From NCBI GenBank assembly GCA_946886645.1, contig CAMPIY010000068.1, positions 1-8,807 of the forward strand: DNA of 8,807 nt, read 5' to 3'. Below are positions 1-6,078 of this stretch, in pieces; position 1 is the first letter of the stretch; every line of letters begins with the position of its first letter. The translations under genes and the position numbers were made by a program. The notes below the pieces were generated by a model. The model had not been told where the DNA came from and did no database searches. It worked only from the letters and a program-made list of their open reading frames with translations. This DNA comes from an uncultured Sphingomonas sp. GTDB lineage: Bacteria; Pseudomonadota; Alphaproteobacteria; Sphingomonadales; Sphingomonadaceae.

Positions 1-2324
1 CGGAAGATGTCGACCAGCGTCCCCGTGTCGATCGGATCGACATGCTGTGCGAGCAGCGGCAGCCCCGCCCGAGCGAGCCGGTCGGCGATCCGGGCATGGA
101 CCGCGCGGAGCCGCTGGATCGCGGTGAACAGGCCAAGCGTTCCGCCTTGGGCCGTCTCGATCAGCCGCGCATAGGCGCCAGCCAGCGCGGCGATATCGTT
201 CCGGCCGATGTCGTTGACGATCAGCACTTCCGATTGCGCGACATAATCGAACGGGCTCGCCGCCTCAAAATGGCCCGTCGGCCCCGGCAGGTGCAGCGCG
301 CCGGTCCGCGCCTCCGCGCTCGGCCAGCCCTCGCTTCCGCGCAACGTTGCCGACGTCACCAGAACGCCATGCGCCGGCTCCAGCACGGCCTTCGCCAACG
401 GCCGCGTCGGGTCGAGCCAGTGGCGATGCAGCCCGATGTCATATTCGCGCCCCTCGACCCGGTCGATCGCCAGCCAGTCGACGAAATCCGGATCCGCCAC
501 GCCCCCGATCCGCCCGAGCAACGCAATCCACGCCGCCAGCGTTTCGCGCCGCCAGGTGAGGCCGTTGATCGCCCCTTCGACCCGCGCCCGCGCTTGCGAG
601 TCGAGCCAGTCGGGCGCGTCCTCAAGGATCGCTTCCAGCCGCCGGGCCAGCGCCGCCAGCGGCTTCGCCAACGCCTCCAACGACTCCATCGCCGACGCAG
701 CGGCCGACACCAGATTGCCATCCGGCTCGGCCAGTTCGGTCTCCAGCCCGTAGCCGGCCTCCTGAGCCTTCGCCCGCGCATAGACGGTGCCGCGAACCTC
801 GCTCAGCAGCCGCTCGACCGGCCCGAACGGATCGCCTTCCGCCAGCCGCCCGATCCACCCGTCTGACGGCAGCGCCTTCGCCGCCTCCACGGCCGCATCC
901 AGCGCCATCGCGCCCTGATCGTCATAGCTGCACACATCGAGCAACCGCGCCGCCAGCCCCCGCCGACGCCCGCGCGACTTGCCCTCCGGGCCGACGATCC
1001 AGCGACGCATCTCTATCGCTTCCTGCCCAGTCAGCGCGGCCGAGAAGGTCGAGTCCGCCGCGTCGAACAGATGATGGCCTTCGTCGAAGATGATCCGCTG
1101 CGGCGCGTCGGGCCGTCCGCGCGCGGCATTCACCATCACCAGCGCATGGTTGGCGATGACCAGGTCCGCCTCTCGCCCTGCCCGCTCGGCCCGCTCGATG
1201 AAGCATTTCCGGTAATGCGGGCAGCCCGCATAGACGCACTCCCCGCGCCGGTCGGTCAATGCGGCGGCGCCCGCTCGCCGGAACAGGCTCGGCAACCAGC
1301 CGGGCAGGTCGCCGCCGACCATGTCGCCGTCCTTCGTATAAGCCGCCCAACGGCCGACCAGCTGCGCCAGCACCGCCGCCCGACCCGCAAACGCGCCCTG
1401 CATCGCGTCCTCTAGGTTCAGCAGGCAGAGATAATTTTCGCGTCCCTTGCGGACTACGATCCGCTTCTTTCGCTCCTCGTCGTTGGGAAACAGCCGCCGT
1501 CCTTCCGCATCGAGCTGCCGCTGCAACGCCTTGGTGAAGGTCGACACCCACACCGTCCCACCGGCGCGGTCGGCCCATAGCGAGGCCGGCGCGAGATAGG
1601 CGAGCGTCTTGCCAATCCCGGTTCCCGCCTCGGCCAGCAGCATGTTCGGCTCGCCCGCCGCCCGGCGCGGGGCAAAGATCGCAGCCGCTTCACCCGCCAT
1701 CGCCTTCTGCCCCTCGCGCGGCTCGGACCCCTTGCCGGTCAGCTCGGCCAGCTTCGACTGCGCGTCCGAAGATGGAATCGACAGCGTCTTTGGCGGCGGT
1801 CGCTCCGCCTGCTCCTCCCACTGTGGCAGGCGCGAGAAAAGCATCCGCTCGCCGCGTTCGGGCTTGGCAATGCGCTGCCCGACAAACGGCGCCCAGCCCC
1901 AGCCGAGCCGGTAGAGCGTCGCGTTCGAGGTCCACGCCCCTTCGCGCTCCGCCCAATCCTCCGCGCTCAGTCGAGCAAGCAACGGCTCGGCGATACCGAC
2001 CAGCGCGGCCGCCGCATCGGCATCGTTCGCGGGCGGCTCTATGCCTACCGCCCGTGCCAGCCCGGCCACTGTCGGAACCGCAAACCGCGCCGGATGCACA
2101 AACGCAAACAGCTCCAACAGATCCAGCCCAGACACATCGGGATAACCCAGGCGTTGCCCGACTAGCGGCGCGTTCAGTAGGATGTGGGGCGTCTCTGCCA
2201 GCCGGGCGATCGCCTCACCCCGCGACGCTTCCCGCACCTCGCCATTGGCCGCAATCCAGATTCCGGCATGGGTTGCGTGAAGCGCGGGAAGAGGCAAAGG
2301 AGCGGCCACGGCAGCCTTAACCAT
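1..2324 (-). CDS. DinG/XPD-family iron-sulfur ATP-dependent DNA helicase, 3' end cut by window edge
   Basis: A superfamily 2 helicase of the XPD/DinG type, expected to use ATP to unwind DNA (5'-3' in characterised members) in repair or replication. The frame stays open from 2324 to the left edge, giving at least 774 codons without a stop. Visible motifs are Walker A AEAGTGIGKT (Lys239), motif II FDEGH (414-417, a DEGH variant of DEAH) and TSATL (657-661). Four cysteines between motifs I and II (C300, C363, C368, C374) match the 4Fe-4S cluster of this family. Residues 45-120 resemble a DnaQ-type exonuclease without its catalytic set. The ATG at 2324 has no obvious ribosome site; a GTG at 2309, preceded by TAAGG with a 5-base gap, is a credible alternative start. 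The gene diverges from the lysyl-tRNA synthetase 28 bp away. Family call is firm; orthology to E. coli dinG is not claimed. Confidence 0.93.
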   Translation of the reverse strand, partial: MVKAAVAAPLPLPALHATHAGIWIAANGEVREASRGEAIARLAETPHILLNAPLVGQRLGYPDVSGLDLLELFAFVHPARFAVPTVAGLARAVGIEPPANDADAAAALVGIAEPLLARLSAEDWAEREGAWTSNATLYRLGWGWAPFVGQRIAKPERGERMLFSRLPQWEEQAERPPPKTLSIPSSDAQSKLAELTGKGSEPREGQKAMAGEAAAIFAPRRAAGEPNMLLAEAGTGIGKTLAYLAPASLWADRAGGTVWVSTFTKALQRQLDAEGRRLFPNDEERKKRIVVRKGRENYLCLLNLEDAMQGAFAGRAAVLAQLVGRWAAYTKDGDMVGGDLPGWLPSLFRRAGAAALTDRRGECVYAGCPHYRKCFIERAERAGREADLVIANHALVMVNAARGRPDAPQRIIFDEGHHLFDAADSTFSAALTGQEAIEMRRWIVGPEGKSRGRRRGLAARLLDVCSYDDQGAMALDAAVEAAKALPSDGWIGRLAEGDPFGPVERLLSEVRGTVYARAKAQEAGYGLETELAEPDGNLVSAAASAMESLEALAKPLAALARRLEAILEDAPDWLDSQARARVEGAINGLTWRRETLAAWIALLGRIGGVADPDFVDWLAIDRVEGREYDIGLHRHWLDPTRPLAKAVLEPAHGVLVTSATLRGSEGWPSAEARTGALHLPGPTGHFEAASPFDYVAQSEVLIVNDIGRNDIAALAGAYARLIETAQGGTLGLFTAIQRLRAVHARIADRLARAGLPLLAQHVDPIDTGTLVDIF

Positions 2325-2340
2325 TGGCCAAGCCGGAACG

Positions 2341-2346
2341 AAAGGG
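2341..2346 (+). promoter_or_regulatory. Ribosome binding site supporting a TTG start
   Basis: AAAGGG sits 6 bases before the TTG at 2353. This favours TTG over the in-frame ATG at 2383, which would remove ten residues and has no similar purine run before it. Confidence 0.5.
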
Positions 2347-2352
2347 CAACAG

Positions 2353-3927
2353 TTGAGCGACGACGTATTCCGAAATGCCGCCATGACCAGCAAGGCGTGG
2401 CCTTATGAGGAAGCGCGCAAGCTGTTGAAGCGCTGGCCCGATGGCAAGCCGGATGGCCAGCCGATGCTGTTCGAGACCGGCTACGGTCCCTCGGGCCTGC
2501 CGCACATGGGCACCTTCGTCGAAGTGCTTCGCACCACCATGGTCCGCCACGCCTATGAGGAGCTTACCGGCGGCGCGCCGACGCGGCTCATCGCGTTCAG
2601 CGACGACATGGACGGCCTGCGCAAGGTTCCCGACAATGTCCCCAACCAGGCGATGCTGGCGGAGAATATCGGCCGGCCGCTCACCCAGATCCCCGACCCC
2701 TTCGGCGAATATGAAAGCTTCGCCCATCACAATAATGCGATGCTTCGCCGCTTCCTCGACCGGTTCGGCTTCGATTATGAGTTCGCCTCTTCGACCGAAT
2801 ATTATGCAAGCGGCCGGTTCGATGAGACGTTGAAGTCGGTGCTCCGCTACTGGGACGACATCCTCGGCGTGATGCTCCCGACGCTCCGCGAGGAACGCCG
2901 TCAGACCTATTCTCCGGTCCTGCCAATTTCGCCATCGTCGGGCCGCGTGCTTCAGGTGCCGGTCGAGGTCGTCGATGCCGATGCCGGGCTCATCGCCTTC
3001 AACGACGAAGAAGGCCGTGTCGAGCAATCGGCCCTCGGCGGGCTTTCCAAGCTCCAATGGAAGGTGGACTGGGCGATGCGCTGGGTCGCGCTGGGCGTCG
3101 ACTATGAAATGTCGGGCAAGGATCTGATCGACTCGACGATCCAGTCGGGCAAGATCGCGCGCATCCTCGGCGCCCGTCCGCCCGAGGGCTTCAATTACGA
3201 GATGTTCCTCGACGAGAAGGGGGAGAAGATATCCAAGTCGAAGGGCAATGGCCTGAGCCTCGAACAATGGCTCAGCTATGGCAATGAGGAGAGCCTGGCC
3301 TTCTACGCCTATCGCGAGCCGCGGAAGGCGAAGAGCCTGCATATCGGCGTCATCCCCCGCGCGGTCGACGAATATTATCAGTTCCGGGGCAATTACCCGA
3401 CCCAGCCGATCGAGCAGCAGCTCGGCAATCCGGTCCACCATATCCATGATGGCAGGGTGCCAAACGCGCCCCTCCCGCTAACCTACGGCCTGCTCCTCAA
3501 CCTCGTCAGCCTGCCCGGCTGCGGCAAGAAGGAAACGGCCTGGAAGTTCGTCCAGCGCTACGCTCCGGGCACCTCGCCCGAGAGCAATCCCGAGCTCGAC
3601 AATCTCATCGGCCTGGCAGTCAACTATGCCCGAGATTTCGTCGAGCCTTCGCTGAAGCGCCGCGCCCCCACGGATGCGGAGGCCGAAGCCCTGCGCGACC
3701 TCGACGCTGAGCTGGAAAAGCTGCCCGCCGACGCCGATGGCGAGACCATCCAGCACGCGGTCTTCGAGGTCGGCAAGCGCCACCCGTTCGAAAGCCTGCG
3801 CCACTGGTTCCAAGCGCTCTACGAAACCCTCCTCGGCTCCAGCCAGGGGCCGCGCATGGGCAGCTTCATCGCGCTCTACGGCATCGACAACAGCCGCAAG
3901 CTCATCGCGGAAGCTTTGAGCGCTTAG
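2353..3927 (+). CDS. lysS: Lysyl-tRNA synthetase, class I (archaeal type)
   Basis: Cytoplasmic enzyme that joins lysine to tRNA-Lys using ATP. The 524-residue protein has class I Rossmann-fold signatures: GPSGLPHMGT (residues 45-54, PHMG being the HIGH equivalent) and KISKS at 292-296, followed by an alpha-helical C-terminal region of about 200 residues. Class II synthetases have neither motif, so this is the class I lysyl enzyme known from archaea, spirochaetes and many alphaproteobacteria. Its length is normal for the family. The start is probably TTG, since the segment between TTG and the first ATG (2383) leads smoothly into the SKAWPYEEARKLLKRW region and an AAAGGG ribosome site precedes the TTG. 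It is divergent from the helicase, so its promoter probably lies inside the helicase coding region. Its stop overlaps that of the convergent peptidase gene, and I see no intrinsic terminator between them. Confidence 0.95.
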   Translation: MSDDVFRNAAMTSKAWPYEEARKLLKRWPDGKPDGQPMLFETGYGPSGLPHMGTFVEVLRTTMVRHAYEELTGGAPTRLIAFSDDMDGLRKVPDNVPNQAMLAENIGRPLTQIPDPFGEYESFAHHNNAMLRRFLDRFGFDYEFASSTEYYASGRFDETLKSVLRYWDDILGVMLPTLREERRQTYSPVLPISPSSGRVLQVPVEVVDADAGLIAFNDEEGRVEQSALGGLSKLQWKVDWAMRWVALGVDYEMSGKDLIDSTIQSGKIARILGARPPEGFNYEMFLDEKGEKISKSKGNGLSLEQWLSYGNEESLAFYAYREPRKAKSLHIGVIPRAVDEYYQFRGNYPTQPIEQQLGNPVHHIHDGRVPNAPLPLTYGLLLNLVSLPGCGKKETAWKFVQRYAPGTSPESNPELDNLIGLAVNYARDFVEPSLKRRAPTDAEAEALRDLDAELEKLPADADGETIQHAVFEVGKRHPFESLRHWFQALYETLLGSSQGPRMGSFIALYGIDNSRKLIAEALSA

Positions 3928-4976
3928 ACCACCGGATAAGGCGACGACGCTTTCGGAGCTCCGAGCTTCTCGAGAACATAATCCAGCGCATCCTTCGCCG
4001 GGATGGCGATGTCCGGAGTCACGCCGCTCGCTTCCCAGCCCTTGCCGGTCTTTGGATCGACCGTGTCGCCATAGGGGATGAACATCGAATATCCCCCGGT
4101 TAGCTCGATCTCGTCCCCGTAATGGCCGGCGCCGCGCGTCGTGTCTCCGACCACCGTCGCGCGGCCGCTGACCTTCATCGCCAGCGCCAGATGCTCGGCC
4201 GCCGACGCGGTCCTCCGCGATGTCAGGACATAGACCGGGACCTTGGCCATCCGCGCCCCGCCCGCCCGTGGAACGGCCCGATGAAGCTCGCGCACCATCG
4301 TTGCATCGCGTGCGATGACCGACAGCCGCTCGGTCGGTGCCTTCTTCTCGAACCGCTCCCACGCCACCGGGCGCGTGGTCATGGTCAGCAAGTCGGTGGG
4401 TGCGGCGAACAGGTCGGCCAGAATCACGTCCATCTCGCGAAGCTCACCACCCACATGATGGCGAAGGTCGATGATCAGCGCCTTCGCTTCCGCATGCCCG
4501 TCCATGAACTTCTGCAGGCGCTCGACGTCGCTCTCGCGGTCGAAGAAGGCGAAGGGACGGACATAGGCGATGCCGGGCGCGACCCAGCCGGCCGCCTCCA
4601 GCGCGTTGGCCGGAAGGTCGGGCTGGCCCGCCTCATCCTCTTTTCCGAACATGCCGGTTCCCGGCGCATAGACTTTCAGGTGCAGGTCCGGATGCGCGGC
4701 CTGGAGGATTGCGTTGAACCTGGCGGCCAGCGCATCACCCGCGAGCCCTTCGAATTCGCCCGCCGCCAGCGCCTTGGCGAGCGCGGCGCGGTAACTGTCC
4801 GTGACCGCCGGATCGACGTAGAAATCGTCGAGCCGCTTCTCCAGCGCTTCGACTAGCGCGGCGGTGCTGGGCGCGGCGGCGCTTTCGGCGGCACTGTCTG
4901 AAACAAAGCCCAAAGCGGGCGCGGCTGCGGGAAATGACGCCGCGAGCGCGGCGGCCAGGACAAGGTTCGATTTCAA
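3924..4976 (-). CDS. Exported S41-family peptidase, IRBP-like, without PDZ domain
   Basis: Predicted serine peptidase of family S41 (C-terminal processing protease/IRBP fold), acting outside the inner membrane. From the preferred TTG start the protein begins MKSNLVLAAALAASF, a typical signal peptide ending near PALG. Numbered from that start, the probable nucleophile is Ser258 in RRTASAAEH. Other family marks are IIDLRHHVGGE, VVGDTTRGAGHYGDE and the C-terminal GWEASGVTPD, which resemble the IRBP-like subgroup. No PDZ domain is visible and the general-base lysine of CtpA-type members is not evident, an Arg or His lying near that position. The TTG is preferred to the ATG at 4988 because GGAG lies 6 bases before it. 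The ATG would add MEIP, putting an acidic residue before the Lys of the signal peptide. The gene ends inside the stop of the convergent synthetase gene. The substrate is unknown. Confidence 0.88.
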   Translation of the reverse strand: MKSNLVLAAALAASFPAAAPALGFVSDSAAESAAAPSTAALVEALEKRLDDFYVDPAVTDSYRAALAKALAAGEFEGLAGDALAARFNAILQAAHPDLHLKVYAPGTGMFGKEDEAGQPDLPANALEAAGWVAPGIAYVRPFAFFDRESDVERLQKFMDGHAEAKALIIDLRHHVGGELREMDVILADLFAAPTDLLTMTTRPVAWERFEKKAPTERLSVIARDATMVRELHRAVPRAGGARMAKVPVYVLTSRRTASAAEHLALAMKVSGRATVVGDTTRGAGHYGDEIELTGGYSMFIPYGDTVDPKTGKGWEASGVTPDIAIPAKDALDYVLEKLGAPKASSPYPVV

Positions 4977-4982
4977 GGGAAT

Positions 4983-4986
4983 CTCC
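4983..4986 (-). promoter_or_regulatory. Ribosome binding site deciding the peptidase start
   Basis: GGAG on the minus strand stands 6 bases before TTG at 4976. The competing ATG at 4988 shares its G with this GGAG and has only a weak GGCCTT before it, so the TTG is the better-supported start. Confidence 0.55.
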
Positions 4987-4996
4987 ATAAGGCCAG

Positions 4997-5017
4997 GGCC
5001 CCGCCGTCGGCGAGGCC
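4997..5017 (-). promoter_or_regulatory. GC-rich hairpin in the peptidase leader
   Basis: On the minus strand GGCCTCGCC and GGCGGGGCC pair over 9 positions, including one U-G wobble, around a 3-base loop. The hairpin ends about 10 bases before the peptidase GGAG. There is no U tract, so it is not an intrinsic terminator. It could affect translation or mRNA stability, or be chance in GC-rich DNA. Confidence 0.35.
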
Positions 5018-5048
5018 ATCGATTGATTTCACTGGTTGAGACAGGCCG

Positions 5049-5273
5049 CTACGGGCCGAACGTCACGATCTGGATGCTCGCCGAGGCCTGGCGGCCGGAG
5101 CCGGCCTTTCGCTTGGCCGCAGCGGGGCGGTCGGAACGATGATCATGCCATGCCACCGCACAGCGGCTGCCCTCCCGCTCGCTCGTCCAGAGGCGCGAAA
5201 CCGAGGGCAGCGCAAGCTGGCTCGACACCAGCAGCGAAAGCCCGGTCGCGAGGTGGGAAAATGGAATGAACAT
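5049..5273 (-). CDS. Probable small hypothetical protein, 74 residues
   Basis: I do not recognise a family. The reading frame begins MFIPFSHLATGLSLLVSSQ, so a short hydrophobic stretch (about residues 7-25) could be a signal peptide or single membrane anchor. It is followed by a basic, Ala/Ser-rich part and ends in IQIVTFGP. Support for a real gene is a good ribosome site (GAGGA, 8 bases before the ATG), clear G/C preference at third codon positions, and placement in the 395-bp gap before the peptidase gene on the same strand, 72 bp upstream of its preferred start, where one transcript could cover both. Against it, other frames here are also open, as is common at high GC. A longer in-frame start at 5351 would run into the regulator's operator region and is disfavoured. 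Moderately likely to be real. Confidence 0.5.
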   Translation of the reverse strand: MFIPFSHLATGLSLLVSSQLALPSVSRLWTSEREGSRCAVAWHDHRSDRPAAAKRKAGSGRQASASIQIVTFGP

Positions 5274-5281
5274 GGCATCGT

Positions 5282-5286
5282 TCCTC
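5282..5286 (-). promoter_or_regulatory. Ribosome binding site of the small ORF
   Basis: GAGGA on the minus strand lies 8 bases before the ATG at 5273 and selects that start over the out-of-frame ATG at 5278 and the in-frame ATG at 5351. Confidence 0.45.
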
Positions 5287-5345
5287 GATACCTCGCCTTT
5301 TACGCCCATTCTCCGTCCGACGGCGTGCAAAGTGGCTGGCGCTGC

Positions 5346-5360
5346 TGCCAAATTCTGGCA
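5346..5360. promoter_or_regulatory. Palindrome TGCCA-N5-TGGCA, candidate operator of the Lrp-like regulator
   Basis: A perfect 5+5+5 inverted repeat with centre AATTC ends 11 bases before the regulator ATG. Lrp/AsnC proteins typically bind imperfect palindromes of about 15 bp with AT-rich centres and often regulate their own genes, so this is a plausible autoregulatory site. It sits in the 98-bp divergent gap and could also influence the small ORF/peptidase unit. Function is inferred from position and symmetry only. Confidence 0.45.
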
Positions 5361-5371
5361 AGAATCACACG

Positions 5372-5851
5372 ATGTTCGACAGTTTCGATCTCAAGCTGCT
5401 CAACGCGCTTCAGGAGGATGCCGATCGCACGGCCGACCAGTTGGCGGAGATCATCGCCTTGTCGCCATCCGCGATCGCCCGCCGCCTCCGCCGGTTGCGG
5501 GACGAAGGCGCGATTGCCCGCACCGTGGCGATCCTGTCGCCCGACCTGTCGGACAAAAGGCTGCGCGCGCTCGTCCGCCTGCAGCTTCACGACCATGCGC
5601 CGGTCGCGGGTCTCGCCGAGCTCAAGGCGAGGCTCCAGCACCTCGACGAGGTCCAGCTCTGCCTGGAGGTCAGCGGCAGCGACGACATGGTCCTGCTGGT
5701 GACGGCACGCGACATGGCGGCGTTCAACGCGTTCGCCGACGCCGAGCTCGCGTCGAACCCGGTCATCCGCCGTTACGAGACCAGCTTCGTCAAGAAAGAG
5801 GTGAAGAACCGGCCCATCGTGCGGCTCGACGAGCGCGACGCGAACGGCTGA
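5372..5851 (+). CDS. Lrp/AsnC-family transcriptional regulator
   Basis: A DNA-binding regulator of 159 residues, the usual size for the family. The N-terminal part (about 4-60) is an AsnC-type winged helix-turn-helix: FDLKLLNALQEDADRTADQL leads into a helix-turn-helix whose recognition helix is SPSAIARRLRRLRDEG (about 31-46). Residues 65-140 form the RAM ligand-binding/oligomerisation domain, with EVQLCLEVSGSDDMVLLV as the typical strand-turn-strand and a final FVKKEVKNRP strand. Such proteins usually sense amino acids or related small molecules. No amino-acid transport or metabolism gene is next door, so the effector and targets cannot be read from context. The ATG at 5372 matches the usual family N terminus, although only a weak AAGAA purine run precedes it. 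A palindrome before the gene and an intrinsic terminator after it suggest a single-gene, self-regulated unit. Confidence 0.92.
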   Translation: MFDSFDLKLLNALQEDADRTADQLAEIIALSPSAIARRLRRLRDEGAIARTVAILSPDLSDKRLRALVRLQLHDHAPVAGLAELKARLQHLDEVQLCLEVSGSDDMVLLVTARDMAAFNAFADAELASNPVIRRYETSFVKKEVKNRPIVRLDERDANG

Positions 5852-5893
5852 TCCGCCCGCGCCGCTTGCATAATAGGAATTCACCTGCTCCGT

Positions 5894-5922
5894 GCCGGAC
5901 GCGCATTGCGTCCGGCTCTTTC
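5894..5922 (+). terminator. Intrinsic terminator after the Lrp-like gene
   Basis: A perfect 9-bp stem, GCCGGACGC paired with GCGTCCGGC, closes a 5-base GCATT loop and is followed by TCTTTCTC. It lies 42 bases past the regulator stop. The U tract is interrupted but adequate. On the opposite strand no T run follows, so it works mainly for the plus strand. Confidence 0.75.
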
Positions 5923-5959
5923 TCATCGAAAATCATTCAATTCTGTCAGCCCCGTGACC

Positions 5960-5978
5960 GTGAAGATTTGTGAAGATT
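5960..5978. repeat. Direct repeat GTGAAGATT x2 with 10-bp spacing
   Basis: GTGAAGATT occurs at 5960-5968 and again at 5970-5978. A 10-bp period places both copies on one face of the DNA helix, a common layout for paired regulator sites. The element is intergenic between two convergent genes, and its role is unknown. Confidence 0.5.
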
Positions 5979-6013
5979 CGCCGCGGCAGGCGATTCCCTT
6001 AAGTTCACAAATC
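5965..6013. repeat. Nested inverted repeat A (10-bp outer arms)
   Basis: GATTTGTGAA at 5965-5974 is the exact reverse complement of TTCACAAATC at 6004-6013. Inside, TCGCC (5978-5982) pairs with GGCGA (5989-5993) around a 6-base loop. The right outer arm is shared with inverted repeat B, so the two cannot form together in one RNA. Confidence 0.55.
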
Positions 6014-6057
6014 AGGCCGGAAAAGATGCCGTTTTCCATGCACTTTGTGACCTTAAG
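5998..6057. repeat. Nested inverted repeat B (14-bp outer arms)
   Basis: CTTAAGTTCACAAA (5998-6011) and TTTGTGACCTTAAG (6044-6057) are inverted copies matching at 13 of 14 positions. Between them GGAAAA (6019-6024) pairs with TTTTCC (6032-6037), separated from the outer stem by a 7 x 6 base internal loop. The element begins 21 bp past the DUF885 stop and may be its 3'-end structure, although no T run follows on the minus strand. Confidence 0.6.
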
Positions 6058-6078
6058 AGCGGCCAAGTCCGGCTCACG

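Noticed and set aside
42..866. A 274-codon plus-strand open frame opposite the helicase
   Set aside because: Arg/Pro-rich shadow of the helicase frame, without domain or ribosome site support.
2317..3447. A 376-codon open frame on the minus strand opposite the lysyl-tRNA synthetase
   Set aside because: It is a mirror frame of a strongly supported gene in GC-rich DNA. It has no recognisable domain, and the plus-strand frame carries the catalytic motifs.
3954..3976. Two 10-bp palindromes, CGGAGCTCCG and TTCTCGAGAA, near the end of the peptidase gene
   Set aside because: They lie inside coding sequence (…LEKLGAPK…), have no T run and are explained by codon choice. A role as terminator for the synthetase gene cannot be supported.
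3478..4362. A 294-codon minus-strand open frame across the synthetase/peptidase junction
   Set aside because: It overlaps both real genes in another frame, has low-complexity Arg/Gly-rich composition and shows no family motif.
5869..5874. CATAAT, resembling a -10 promoter element, after the Lrp-like gene
   Set aside because: No convincing -35 element at the right distance, and the regulator's terminator follows at once.
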